A DNA stretch of 64,000 bases from Candidatus Poribacteria bacterium (lineage in GTDB: Bacteria; Poribacteria; WGA-4E; WGA-3G): assembly GCA_003635315.1 (NCBI GenBank), contig PYJD01000010.1:1-64000 (forward strand), given 5' to 3'. The notes under the pieces are model-generated. The model did no database searches, had not been told where the DNA came from, and saw only the letters and a list, made by a program, of their open reading frames with translations. The position numbers were made by a program, and so were the translations under genes. Of the stretch, positions 17,723 through 26,800 are shown piece by piece (within the stretch, counting starts at the first letter, position 1; each line of letters opens with the position of its first letter).

Positions 17723-18994
17723 TTATAATTCTCTGATTACATCTTGGTATACCGCTTGGAAGGGTATACCATTTTTTTCTGCAATAGCCTTACAGTCTTC
17801 ATATTCAGGAACGGTTTTAATTAGGTCTCCATTCAAATAACCTTGTTTTGCTCTGACGATTCCCCATTTTGTTTTTATTTCCATGAAGTCTCTATCAAGG
17901 ATGACCCGATCCGCAGCATAGAATCTAACACCGAAGGTCGTTGTTTCAGTCAATAGGAGTTGTATGAGTTCATCTCGAATATTTGATGGACAGAGAACAC
18001 TTATCTGTGTACCGGGTCTTCCTTTTTTCATCTGAATCGGAATAAAGAACACATCCAATGCTCCCTGCTGAAAAAGTTTTTCCATTACATATCCAGATAT
18101 TTCAGGAGACATATCATCGATATTCGTCTCAATGATATCTATACTTCCATTTTCACCAGAAGCTGTATCTTGTTCAGTATTTGATGATGACTGATTAGAG
18201 TTTAAATTGGCATGTTTATAATCTATTGCTGTAGTTTTTTCCCCAATACAGACTCTTAATAGATTTGGTTGTTCTACAAGATCACGTGTTCCGGCACCGT
18301 ACCCAATAGTATCAAGCGTCATATCAGGGATAGGACCGAATGTTTTTGAAATTGTTGTAATGATGGCGGCACCGGTTGGTGTAACTAATTCTTTGGGTAT
18401 ATCTGTTTGTCTTATAGGGATACCATTAAGCAATTCCATTGTTCCTGGAACAGGAACAGGCATGAGACCGTGTGCACAACGTACAAAGCCGTGCCCTAAA
18501 GAGAGAGGGGATGAATAAACCTCTTTTATTTCCAGTAGAGATAAACCAATGACCACACCAACTATATCGACGATGGAGTCAATACCACTAACTTCATGTA
18601 AATGGACTTTGTTCTTATCAGTATTGTGAACTTTCGCTTCAGCTTCGGCGAGTCTATCGAATATTATTTTTGAAGTATCCAGAATATGGTCATTTAATCC
18701 ACTTCTATCAAGGAGTTCAAAAATATCTGAAAGGTGTCGGGAAGGTCCATGTGAATGATCGTGATGGTGGTGATGATGTCCAGGGGTATTCTCTTCTGAT
18801 GTATTTACAGTAGCTTTTGTACCGGAAATATTATGCTTATTTGCTTTCTGAAAATGTAGCGTGAATTCTGCTTCTATGTTGAGTTTTGCCAATTGCGAAG
18901 ATAGTTCATTGACATCTACCCCAGCATCAACGAGAGCCCCGAGTACCATGTCCCCACTAATACCAGAGAAACAATCAAAGTATGCGATTTTCAA
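17723..18994 (-). CDS. larC: Nickel-pincer cofactor biosynthesis protein LarC
   Basis: The protein (423 residues) is the cyclometallase that inserts nickel into the pyridinium bisthiocarboxylate mononucleotide of lactate-racemase-type enzymes. The family start IAYFDCFSGISGDMVLGALVDAG is present (20-residue core). It is followed by a metal-binding His run (GHHHHHHDHSHG), the HLHEVSGIDSIVDIVG motif, PVPVPGTMELL and the C-terminal half with IETNIDDMSPEISGYVMEKL and MKKGRPGTQISVL. It is one continuous ORF, unlike the frameshift-split form in some lactobacilli. Translation probably starts at a TTG (18994), with AAGGGA 6-7 bases upstream. LarA, LarB and LarE are not in this window, so partners must be elsewhere. 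Confidence 0.92.
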   Translation of the reverse strand: MKIAYFDCFSGISGDMVLGALVDAGVDVNELSSQLAKLNIEAEFTLHFQKANKHNISGTKATVNTSEENTPGHHHHHHDHSHGPSRHLSDIFELLDRSGLNDHILDTSKIIFDRLAEAEAKVHNTDKNKVHLHEVSGIDSIVDIVGVVIGLSLLEIKEVYSSPLSLGHGFVRCAHGLMPVPVPGTMELLNGIPIRQTDIPKELVTPTGAAIITTISKTFGPIPDMTLDTIGYGAGTRDLVEQPNLLRVCIGEKTTAIDYKHANLNSNQSSSNTEQDTASGENGSIDIIETNIDDMSPEISGYVMEKLFQQGALDVFFIPIQMKKGRPGTQISVLCPSNIRDELIQLLLTETTTFGVRFYAADRVILDRDFMEIKTKWGIVRAKQGYLNGDLIKTVPEYEDCKAIAEKNGIPFQAVYQDVIREL

Positions 18995-19026
18995 AGTGCG
19001 TCCCTTTGGGGTAATGTGCTAAAATG

Positions 19027-19063
19027 ACACCTATGGATCGGTAAAAGACCGTTCCATAGGTGT
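19027..19063. repeat. 16-bp hairpin of the ACACCTATGG repeat family
   Basis: ACACCTATGGATCGGT pairs with ACCGTTCCATAGGTGT across a 5-base loop, with a single mismatch. It lies between the end of the sigma-factor gene and the start of larC, both on the minus strand. TGACACCTATGG also opens the palindromic blocks near 22083 and 27740, so this is a member of a dispersed family. It could act as a terminator or an mRNA 3'-end stabiliser. Confidence 0.7.
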
Positions 19064-19136
19064 GTAAGCATCGGTGTTTCGACATGAAGGGTCACCGTAG
19101 TTAGAAACCGAATTCACTTTGGAGGATGGTAATTGC

Positions 19137-20798
19137 TTATTTTCGGAACAGTTCCATCAATAATTCTTTTGGTTCATGGCGTCTAAGTTTATTCAATGCT
19201 TCAACTTCAATTTGTCGTACACGTTCACGACTAATCTCAAGTTTTTTACCAATGTCAGCCAAGGTGTATTCAGTACCATCAATTAACCCATACCGTAAAA
19301 CAATTACATGCGTTTCACGTGGATTTAGCGTTTTGTTTAGGACTTCTTCAATAGCTTCAATTTTAGAGAAGTTAACCAATTCAGTTTCAGGAGAAATTTG
19401 TGCGTAATCAGGAATCATATCGCGAATTGGCACTTCTGGAGATGCTTCATTTATGGGAGCATCCAAGGAGATAGGATCTTTCGTAGCTTGTAGTATTTCG
19501 TCGACCTTTTTCTCAGTAAGTTCCACTTCACGTGCGATCTCTTTCAGCGTTGGTTCACGTCCAAGGGTGACGGTCAGGTTGGACTGTACCTGTTTAATTA
19601 ATCTCCTTGTTTCCCCAATATAACATGGTACTCGAATGATCTGTCCTTGTTGGTCTAATGCTCTTTTGATAGACTGCATTACCCACCAAGTAGCATAAGT
19701 ACTAAACCGAAATTTGAGAGAATGATCAAATTTTTCTACAGCCTTCATGAGACCGATACTGCCTTCCTGCATCAGATCAAGGAATGACAAAGAGGTCTTG
19801 TTGTAGTGATGTTGTTTAGCAATACTTGCGACTAAACGAAGATTTGCCTCAACGATTTTCCGCTTGGTTCCGTGAGAGAGTTTATCAGCATGTGTAAGTT
19901 TATCACATATAACTTTTACATGTGATTTTTCGGATTTGATTCTCTCTAATAACGGATCTAAAGTACTTGGCGTCCAATTGATAATTGATGTATGTTCATC
20001 TTCAATTGTAGTGACATCCAAGAGTAAAGGTTGTGGCATTTTATTGAGGAGTCTTGCGATTTCATATTGAATTAGTTCAAAAGATTGAAATAGTTCTGTT
20101 TGTTCTTTCTCATCCAAAGGTGATGTGTTAGACTCGTCTATAGTATTAGAAATAGATTCATCCAGTTGATCAGTTCCTACATTCACTTTTTTTAGACTTT
20201 TCTTTGTATCATCAATACTTGAGCGTATATGAATGCGTGCATAAGTACTGAACTTTTGGTCATTGTCAGGTGTCCATGATTCAATAGCTTTGATAAGTCC
20301 AAGATATCCGGCTTGGATAATTTCAGGAATTGACTGCTTATCATAGTCTGGTGTATTGACATATTTGTTAATTAGGTGTAAATTTCCCATGAGAAGACTT
20401 GTTCTGATATCCATCATTTGATTTCTCTTTATCTTAATATTGGATAACAGGTCTTCAATGTATTCAATACTTGATGAAAGTTGTTCAATTATAATTCCAT
20501 GATCAGTTTGATGTGGTTTGAATATGCCTTCAGTAGATCTGCGACTTTTTGATGGAATATCAAGCGAGTGTAAAACCCAAAGAGGTAGTTGTTTGAAGTA
20601 TTGTTTAAAAGTTTCAATACCTTTTTCATAGTCCTTAAAAAGTTCTTTCTCCTGTTTTGCACCTAACAAAGGGGTTTTTGCAATAGTCTGCAGATAAGCG
20701 AAAGTTTCATCTTTACTTGTTGATGAAGTATCAGCTTTTTTACTCTCAGGGGGTATCACTTCGTATTCAACTTGATCAGCAATGTAATAATCTTTCAT
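19137..20798 (-). CDS. Sigma-70 factor (RpoD-like) with a duplicated region 2
   Basis: This 553-residue sigma factor directs RNA polymerase to promoters. Region 1.2 is near residues 30-60 (ETFAYLQTIAKTPLL). A canonical region 2 spans about 319-380 (NLRLVASIAKQHHYNKTSLS, DLMQEGSIGLMKAVEKF, FSTYATWWVMQSIKRAL). Region 3 and linker follow (IIRVPCYIGETRRLI), and then region 4 (LRYGLIDGTEYTLADIGKKL, ISRERVRQIEVEALNKLR). Residues about 139-200 contain a second, degenerate region 2 (NLHLINKYVNTPDYDKQS, GYLGLIKAIESW, KFSTYARIHIRSSI) that lacks the Trp pair used in promoter melting. GAGGG lies 7 bases before the ATG. It may be the principal sigma of the cell, or a group 2 relative. The gene stands alone. 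Confidence 0.92.
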   Translation of the reverse strand: MKDYYIADQVEYEVIPPESKKADTSSTSKDETFAYLQTIAKTPLLGAKQEKELFKDYEKGIETFKQYFKQLPLWVLHSLDIPSKSRRSTEGIFKPHQTDHGIIIEQLSSSIEYIEDLLSNIKIKRNQMMDIRTSLLMGNLHLINKYVNTPDYDKQSIPEIIQAGYLGLIKAIESWTPDNDQKFSTYARIHIRSSIDDTKKSLKKVNVGTDQLDESISNTIDESNTSPLDEKEQTELFQSFELIQYEIARLLNKMPQPLLLDVTTIEDEHTSIINWTPSTLDPLLERIKSEKSHVKVICDKLTHADKLSHGTKRKIVEANLRLVASIAKQHHYNKTSLSFLDLMQEGSIGLMKAVEKFDHSLKFRFSTYATWWVMQSIKRALDQQGQIIRVPCYIGETRRLIKQVQSNLTVTLGREPTLKEIAREVELTEKKVDEILQATKDPISLDAPINEASPEVPIRDMIPDYAQISPETELVNFSKIEAIEEVLNKTLNPRETHVIVLRYGLIDGTEYTLADIGKKLEISRERVRQIEVEALNKLRRHEPKELLMELFRK

Positions 20799-21018
20799 TT
20801 ACGTTCCCTCGAATTTAGGTTAAGTTACACCAGATACATCCCTTTTAATCATCTATATAGGTGTAAATACACTAAATTTGGATAGTTATAATTCAAAACC
20901 TAAATGTAATTTTGTACAAATTACTATATAATATCTTCCAGAGTCTTTTTTCTTTATTTAATTTTTATCTCAATAATTATCTTTCATCTACGTCTTATTC
21001 AATTATTCGGAGGAATAT

Positions 21019-21594
21019 ATGCAGGAAAAATCTAACAGTGAAGTTTTAGAACGTTTTCAATCAGGCGAAACATTTTCAAACGAAGACCTATCAAATATTG
21101 ATTTATCTAACCAATCGTTAGTTGGCGTTGATTTCTCTGGTGCCAATTTGAGTGGTGCGACGTTGATAAATACCGATTTAACAGACGGCAATCTTAATGA
21201 CGTTAATCTTGAAGGTGCAGATTTATCAGATGCTGTGCTATTAAGAACTTACTTAGTCGGTGCTAACCTAACAGAGACTACATTAGAAAACGCTAATTTA
21301 TTTGGTGCTTTTCTAAGTGGGAGTTTACTCTCTGGCACTAATTTTCGTGGTGCAGATTTACGTAGAGCAACTCTTGGATGTCCAAAATGTATTCCATCAA
21401 CCCCATTTGGTAAATTAACAACTTTCGAAAATGCTAACCTTGAAGAAGCCATATTTGGTGAAATCAAGTTAGAAGGAATCGTGTTACTTGGGGCAAATTT
21501 CAAAGGTGCATATCTATATGAAGTAGACCTATCCGAAGCAATCTACCGTGAATCTGATCTTGAAGGTGCAATCACAAAGCAGGGTAGAAATTAA
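21019..21594 (+). CDS. Pentapeptide-repeat protein
   Basis: The 191-residue protein is built of about 25 A(D/N)LxG-type pentapeptides, such as GVDFSGANLSGATLINTDLT and NLEGADLSDAVLL. These fold as a right-handed quadrilateral beta helix. One non-repeat insertion around residues 120-135 (GCPKCIPSTPFGKLTTF) includes a C-x-x-C pair. No signal peptide is present, so it is probably cytoplasmic. Some relatives mimic DNA and protect gyrase, but nothing here proves that. GGAGG lies 5 bases before the ATG. It is flanked by long non-coding DNA on both sides and is not in an operon. Confidence 0.88.
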   Translation: MQEKSNSEVLERFQSGETFSNEDLSNIDLSNQSLVGVDFSGANLSGATLINTDLTDGNLNDVNLEGADLSDAVLLRTYLVGANLTETTLENANLFGAFLSGSLLSGTNFRGADLRRATLGCPKCIPSTPFGKLTTFENANLEEAIFGEIKLEGIVLLGANFKGAYLYEVDLSEAIYRESDLEGAITKQGRN

Positions 21595-22168
21595 TAGAAT
21601 AGGTGTATTAACAAAAGAGGCTTTTAACAAAGGAAAATGCCCACCGACCCCACTATTATTGTTAGGTCTTATACTATATATTACTTGAATTACGTGTTTG
21701 ACTACGATATACATTCACCTTGCAATAGTATGTGACGATTAAACATCGAATTAGTTTACAGTTACTATCTTATGTATGTGTATTATGGTTTTTCACATTT
21801 TATTTAGCGTGTATTGCAGTCAATCCATTGGTGTCAATTTAATGTTTATAGAGAAAATGTCAATACAACATTTTGAGTTCCGTAGAAACGAACTGTGTAT
21901 ACCACAACCCAATAATAAACATTTCGTTCCTATGGATCTCAATATGGTGGTATACACCTTTGCTATAACATTTCGTCCCTATGGGACTCAATATGGGGTA
22001 TACACTTTTGCTATAAACATTCCGTCCCTATGGGACTCAATACCTACCGGGTCTGGGTTCACAAGAGTTGTTTTTCCTTAAGTTGACACCTATGGGGTTT
22101 CGTACCTCAACCCAACCTACAAATTGATGACTATAGTTTTATAGTTTGTCACACCAGAATGTGGATAA
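21595..22168. other. Intergenic region with a tandem repeat array
   Basis: This 574-base convergent gap lies between the pentapeptide gene and the ABC exporter. It holds the 49-bp tandem array (21867-22048), followed by AAGTTGACACCTATGGGG near 22080 and a GTACCTCAACCCAACCTACA string. The rest is AT-rich with no gene seen. Confidence 0.6.
21867..22048. repeat. 49-bp tandem repeat array, locus A
   Basis: Units begin with AACATTTCGT at 21918 and 21967 and AACATTCCGT at 22016, an exact 49-base period. A degenerate first unit starts at about 21867. Each unit holds a short dyad GTCCCTATGGGAC and the string GGGGTATACACTTTTGC. Because the whole unit repeats, with no variable spacers, this is not a CRISPR array. 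The same unit occurs at 27633-27710. Confidence 0.85.
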
Positions 22169-23992
22169 TTATGCAAAAATTTGTTGTTCACATAATTTGC
22201 TATAAATACCTCCTTTAGACATGAGGGAGTCATGTGTTCCGGATTCAGCGATTTTACCATTGTTTATAACTAAGATTTTATCAGCTCCCATAACAGTTGT
22301 TAGACGATGTGCGATAACAAAACTTGTTCTTCCTTCCATCAGATTCGATAAAGATTCCTGTATTATTGCCTCTGAGTGTGTATCAAGTGATGAAGTTGCT
22401 TCATCAAGTACAAGTATAGGTGCATTTTTTAGAATTGCACGAGCAATAGAAATCCGTTGCTTTTCACCACCAGATAGAAATCCTCCAGCCTCACCTATTG
22501 AGGTGTCATATCCATGAGACATCTTTCTAATGAAACCATCTGCATTAGCCTTTATGGCAGCATTTATGACATCTGAACGTGTAGATTTGTTCGATCCATA
22601 CTGTATATTTTCATGTACAGTCCCATCAAAAAGAAATGTCTCTTGTGGTACAAGAGCGATGTTAAGCCTTAATGACTTAAGTGTAACTTGGTTAATCGGA
22701 ATATTATCAATTAATATATTCCCTGAATCCGGTGTATAGAAACCTTGAAGTAAGTTGACCAAAGTTGTCTTACCACTACCACTGTGACCGACAAGTGCAA
22801 TGACTTCACCATGTTCAGCTGTAAAGTTTATATTATCAATCACTTGATTCTCATCATAAGAAAAGGTCACATTCTGGAATTCTACAACTCCTTCAAGATT
22901 TTTGAGTTCAACCATTCTGTTTGTTGCGTAATTTTGTTCTTCATCAAAATCAGCTACCTTGAAAACGCGTTCGGCAGAAGCGACACTTTGTTGTAATACA
23001 TTATTCACACCGCCTATCGTCTTCATAGGTTTATACATTAATCCGACCATAAGAATATAACCAGCAAACCAGCCGATATCCAATCTTCCATCAATGACTT
23101 GCCAACACCCCAACCCAAAAACGGATGCACTTCCAATTGCTGCCATCCAATCAATAACTGGTGGTAGTAGTGAAGCGAATCTTGCACGACGTATAGCGGA
23201 GTTATATTGATTCAAAGTTGTAGATTGAAACCTATCTTTCTCGATATTTTCAGCAGTGAAACTTTTAATGATATTAATCCCTGACATAGTTTCTTTTAAT
23301 TGGGTGTATATGTCAGAACTCCGTTCCTGTATTTCTGTACTGGCGTGTCGAACTCTGTTACCGATTCTTGAGATAAGGTACGCAATTAAGGGTAATATTA
23401 TAAGTGATAAAACTGTCATTAGGATGTTCTTATAAAACATAGCAGAAAGGAATAACGTTACTTTAATGACTGCACGCATGATGGATGCAGTTGCTGCTAC
23501 AGCTTGTTGTAGTATGCGTACATCTTCAGTGACGCGTGTCATCACATCCCCACTATGTTGTTTGGAGAGTAAGCCAAGTGGTGCATGTATTATTCTACCA
23601 TATAGTTCATTCCGTACCTGAAAGCTTAATTTATTTCCTACTTTCTCCATAAGAAAGTCACTCCAGTATACAAAAACACCTTGAACAAATACTAAACCGA
23701 TGACTCCACCTAATATATATAAAAAGAAACGAAGGGCAGCGTTAACTGATGTAACCGTAATTTCATAACCATCAAAAAAACCCTCATTATAAAATAGTTG
23801 TATTGAAACTGGTTGTACAGACTGTCGATATCCTTCAAGTGCTTTTATGGCATTTAGGGTATCAGCAAAAATCTGAATACGAGCTAATTCACATATAGAC
23901 ACTATCAATGCACAGAGCATTGCTATAGCAATAGATCCGTGGTATGGTGTAATATACGATTGTAATCGTTTAAAGGTGCTATTCTTACTCAA
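22169..23992 (-). CDS. MsbA-like ABC exporter (fused membrane and ATPase domains)
   Basis: The 607-residue half-transporter works as a homodimer or heterodimer in the inner membrane, probably moving a lipid, glycolipid or drug. Residues about 1-330 have six membrane helices, with an unusual segment of about 45 residues between helices 1 and 2 (ALEGYRQSVQPVSIQLFYNE). The ATPase has Walker A GHSGSGKTTLV, a Q-loop (LVPQETFLF), signature LSGGEKQR, Walker B ILVLDEATSSLD and the switch His in IAHRLTTV. Translation appears to start at a TTG (23992), with AAGGTGA upstream. It is isolated by about 570 and 740 bases of non-coding DNA on either side. Confidence 0.9.
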   Translation of the reverse strand: MSKNSTFKRLQSYITPYHGSIAIAMLCALIVSICELARIQIFADTLNAIKALEGYRQSVQPVSIQLFYNEGFFDGYEITVTSVNAALRFFLYILGGVIGLVFVQGVFVYWSDFLMEKVGNKLSFQVRNELYGRIIHAPLGLLSKQHSGDVMTRVTEDVRILQQAVAATASIMRAVIKVTLFLSAMFYKNILMTVLSLIILPLIAYLISRIGNRVRHASTEIQERSSDIYTQLKETMSGINIIKSFTAENIEKDRFQSTTLNQYNSAIRRARFASLLPPVIDWMAAIGSASVFGLGCWQVIDGRLDIGWFAGYILMVGLMYKPMKTIGGVNNVLQQSVASAERVFKVADFDEEQNYATNRMVELKNLEGVVEFQNVTFSYDENQVIDNINFTAEHGEVIALVGHSGSGKTTLVNLLQGFYTPDSGNILIDNIPINQVTLKSLRLNIALVPQETFLFDGTVHENIQYGSNKSTRSDVINAAIKANADGFIRKMSHGYDTSIGEAGGFLSGGEKQRISIARAILKNAPILVLDEATSSLDTHSEAIIQESLSNLMEGRTSFVIAHRLTTVMGADKILVINNGKIAESGTHDSLMSKGGIYSKLCEQQIFA

Positions 23993-24729
23993 TTGTTTAT
24001 CACCTTAAGATAAGGTGTTGCATTATAGGTTTATTTGGAGGTCATCTCATACTGTAAAATCTAAAGGTTTTGTAAAATAATGAGACATTTTCATTTAGAA
24101 ATTGTAATAGAACTCGTAGGTTTAGATTTAACTTTTAATCCTAATATACGACAACTTAATAAGGTGCAAAAACAGACCTTTAATCCTAAATTCCCAGATG
24201 ATAAATCGTGAAAATGTTGTGTTTTTCAATTCGTAAAAAAAGTGAAAAAAGTTACACTTTTTGACACATTGTGTGTCATTGAAATTGGTGTAAATTACCC
24301 CTCTAACCTCTGTCATAGACTGACTTTACTCCACTTTGAATTGACTTTTTAAGAATTTGCAAAAAGTGTGATTTTGTGTTTTTTGTGTGCTTGCTGATTT
24401 TGACAATTCCAACCAGTATAATAAAGCAGAAATTTTGACATAAATCTTTTTTTGTATTTAGGATCGTTTTTGTAGAAAGTCATCATTTATTTCTCTGATT
24501 ATATATTTAAAATGTTCTCTTAATGGATACCTTAATTGCCGAATTAGTATGTGTTATATTATTGTCATTTGTATAACTGTCTATATATTCTTTAATTTAT
24601 TGTCTTATCTTACATAAAATATTAGCATGAGTATTTTATTTATTCTCTATATGTTATTGTAACGTATGTTTACTATTGTGTCAACTCTTTTTCATATATG
24701 TGATGTATGATTATTTATAATTCTTCAAT
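23993..24729. other. Long AT-rich intergenic region with small dyads
   Basis: About 737 bases separate the ABC exporter from the Clp1-like gene. Visible structure: AAAAAGTG (24237-24244) pairs with CACTTTTT (24255-24262), and immediately after it TGACACA-TTG-TGTGTCA (24262-24278) forms a perfect 7-bp dyad. GGTCATCTCATACTG near 24041 resembles the GTCAT-n-AATACG strings elsewhere. The dyads may be a regulator site or terminator for the minus-strand genes. No coding ORF convinces. Confidence 0.5.
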
Positions 24730-25887
24730 TTATTTTTCAATCTCAGTATAGTGATAATTACTAAATTGAAATACAGTAGCCTTATCTGTATGTCCGTGTT
24801 TACACCTAATATTGAATACATGATTCTTGAAATCTATTGATGTAATTACCCCTATTCCAATGGTATTCCCTTGCTCATCCAACATCCCCACAAGGAGATT
24901 ATTTAAGAAATCTGGTTTTTGATTATTTAGATGTAATAGACTCAAATAATCTTTAATCTTTTTCGTTGTAACAGTAGAAAGAATTGTTCGCGTTATGATA
25001 TTTAACGAACGGTCTCCCCATTCAGCATAGTCAATTTCTATATCCGCTAAATCTGTGAGCATCTGTATTTCTTTCTCTTTTGCTATCCGTCCATTGAAGA
25101 ATAGGGTTCGTACACTCCGAATTTGGTCAAACGAAACTTGTTGAATTGTAGCGTCGTTGAAATACCTTGCGAATTTTTTATTTCGATTATCTATTCGTTC
25201 AGTTCTGTTCTTTGTTTTGGTTTCCTTATGTGGTAATAGATAGTGTATATTCAGGTGATTGAAATTGTCATTATAGCCAACGATTTGTTGGAATTCGGTT
25301 TTTCTGCCGATACACACTATGTGTTGTGGTCGAATAAGTTCGATCTTTTGTTGTTTTAACTGCCATCCGAGACTTACATGTAAATATCCCGAAGTATCGA
25401 GAACAACAAAATCCGCATCTCGTTTATGTGCAGCTTCAACCATTAACTGTGTACCGGATAGGACATATAATAAATTTCGATGTGGAGATGTATCACCTAC
25501 AAAGTATAGTGAATCAGGAATATCTATAAAATGATGAGATTGTTCTTCTCCCGGTTTCTCTTGTGTTTCAAACCTTTTAGACTTCTCCAAATCCGTAGTT
25601 TGCGAAGCATTTTGTGTATCAGTAATTGTTTTTTCATGTGTTTCAGTTTCATTGGGTTCATAAATCTTCATCCCAATTGTGGTAGGGGGTCCGATCTGTG
25701 ATTGTCCAACATCTGTATCAACGAAACCAACTTTCAATCCGGCAGTATAGGCAAAATCAATTAAATATCGACAGAATGTTGATTTCCCCGAATCAGTTGT
25801 GCCAATGACAATAACAGTCTGGTTAGACTTAACAATCTGTTTTGCAAGTCTACTCCAGTCAGGATTTATCTTATAGGATGGATACAT
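24730..25887 (-). CDS. Clp1/Grc3-type P-loop polynucleotide 5'-kinase-like protein
   Basis: This 385-residue protein has a P-loop (VIVIGTTDSGKSTFCRYLID) and the Clp1/Grc3 family second motif VGFVDTDVGQSQIGPPTTIG. It also has a conserved SPHRNLLYVLSGTQLMVEAA segment and a Walker-B-like VVLDTSGYLH. Clp1 and Grc3 enzymes phosphorylate the 5'-hydroxyl of RNA or DNA in eukaryotes and archaea; bacterial members are known but uncharacterised to my knowledge. A 40-residue Thr/Glu-rich insertion lies near residues 80-120. The start follows the sppA stop by 11 bases, so the two genes are probably co-transcribed. Kinase activity is inferred from motifs only. Confidence 0.75.
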   Translation of the reverse strand: MYPSYKINPDWSRLAKQIVKSNQTVIVIGTTDSGKSTFCRYLIDFAYTAGLKVGFVDTDVGQSQIGPPTTIGMKIYEPNETETHEKTITDTQNASQTTDLEKSKRFETQEKPGEEQSHHFIDIPDSLYFVGDTSPHRNLLYVLSGTQLMVEAAHKRDADFVVLDTSGYLHVSLGWQLKQQKIELIRPQHIVCIGRKTEFQQIVGYNDNFNHLNIHYLLPHKETKTKNRTERIDNRNKKFARYFNDATIQQVSFDQIRSVRTLFFNGRIAKEKEIQMLTDLADIEIDYAEWGDRSLNIITRTILSTVTTKKIKDYLSLLHLNNQKPDFLNNLLVGMLDEQGNTIGIGVITSIDFKNHVFNIRCKHGHTDKATVFQFSNYHYTEIEK

Positions 25888-25898
25888 GGGGAAAGCCT

Positions 25899-26765
25899 TT
25901 AGTTTCCAAGGCTAAGTTCATAACGGAAGGTAACGCCGGGTAGGTTGAGAACTTCTTCTATATGCGTATTTGGATTAATTCCTAAGAGTTGTTGAATGAG
26001 TGTAGGTTTTTTCTGTTTCCTGACGATTCTTGGTTTACCTTCAATATCAGCAAGTTTGGCAGCGTATTTAATTGCGTCAGGTAGATTACCGAGTTGATCA
26101 ATTAGTTTATGTTGGTGTGCTTGATTCCCAGAAAAGATACGTCCATCGGCGAGTTTCACCACTTCTTCCTTAGAGAGATTTTCTTTACGAGATTGATAGA
26201 CGGTGTCTACAAACTGGTTATATACATCATCCACAGTACTCTGCAGGATAGCTTTTTCTTCATCTGACAGGTCGCGGAAAGCAGAGCCAGAATCCTTGAA
26301 TTCACCACTTTTGATGATGCGTTGCTCTAACCCGATTTTCTCATATAACCCTTTCATCTTGGTAAACTGCATAATTACACCAATACTTCCTGTAAGGGTG
26401 CCAGGATTTGCGAAGATAGTTTTTGATGCACAAGCAATATAATAGCCTCCAGATGCTGCAGATCCACCCATAGAAGCGACAATTGGTTTTTTCAACTTCT
26501 TCAATTCGTTATATATCTCTTGTACGGGTGCAACACTACCACCAGGTGTATTAATACGTACGACAATCGCTTTTATACTGGGGTCGTCTCGGTATGTGTG
26601 AATAAGTTTAATGTAAGAATCAGATTGCGTGATAATACCACTAATATCCAGTACTGCGACTTTTTGACCGATGGGTGCTGTTGCCATTATAAATCGGACA
26701 ATAATGGATATTAGGAATATGACAACAATTACAGAGAGAACAATAAATATGCGTTTACGTTTCAT
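25899..26765 (-). CDS. sppA: Signal peptide peptidase SppA (short form)
   Basis: The 288-residue membrane-anchored serine protease degrades leftover signal peptides and misplaced membrane peptides. One N-terminal membrane helix (FIVLSVIVVIFLISIIVRFI) is followed by the S49 peptidase domain. The domain shows AVLDISGII, VVRINTPGGSVAPVQEIYNE, the nucleophile region VASMGGSAASGGYYIACA, the NPGTLTGSIGVI segment and the lysine region IIKSGEFKDSGSAFRDLSDE. Length fits the single-domain form that assembles as an octamer. It sits between a phosphoglycosyl transferase (35 bases upstream) and the Clp1-like gene (11 bases downstream) on the same strand, which suggests a transcription unit of envelope genes. 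Confidence 0.9.
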   Translation of the reverse strand: MKRKRIFIVLSVIVVIFLISIIVRFIMATAPIGQKVAVLDISGIITQSDSYIKLIHTYRDDPSIKAIVVRINTPGGSVAPVQEIYNELKKLKKPIVASMGGSAASGGYYIACASKTIFANPGTLTGSIGVIMQFTKMKGLYEKIGLEQRIIKSGEFKDSGSAFRDLSDEEKAILQSTVDDVYNQFVDTVYQSRKENLSKEEVVKLADGRIFSGNQAHQHKLIDQLGNLPDAIKYAAKLADIEGKPRIVRKQKKPTLIQQLLGINPNTHIEEVLNLPGVTFRYELSLGN

Positions 26766-26800
26766 ATGATTTTTTAATTAGATTTAAATAGAAGACAGTC

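Noticed and set aside
21867..22048. Possible CRISPR array (regular 49-base period with short palindromes)
   Set aside because: The whole unit repeats, including the part between dyads, so there are no variable spacers. There are no cas-like genes in the window.
21776..22081. A 101-residue plus-strand ORF through the tandem repeat
   Set aside because: Its sequence just translates the 49-bp units and has no start signal or family resemblance.
24399..24421. TTGACA and TATAAT boxes in the gap before the Clp1-like gene
   Set aside because: The spacing is 11 bases instead of 16-18, and the boxes point toward the plus strand, where no gene follows.
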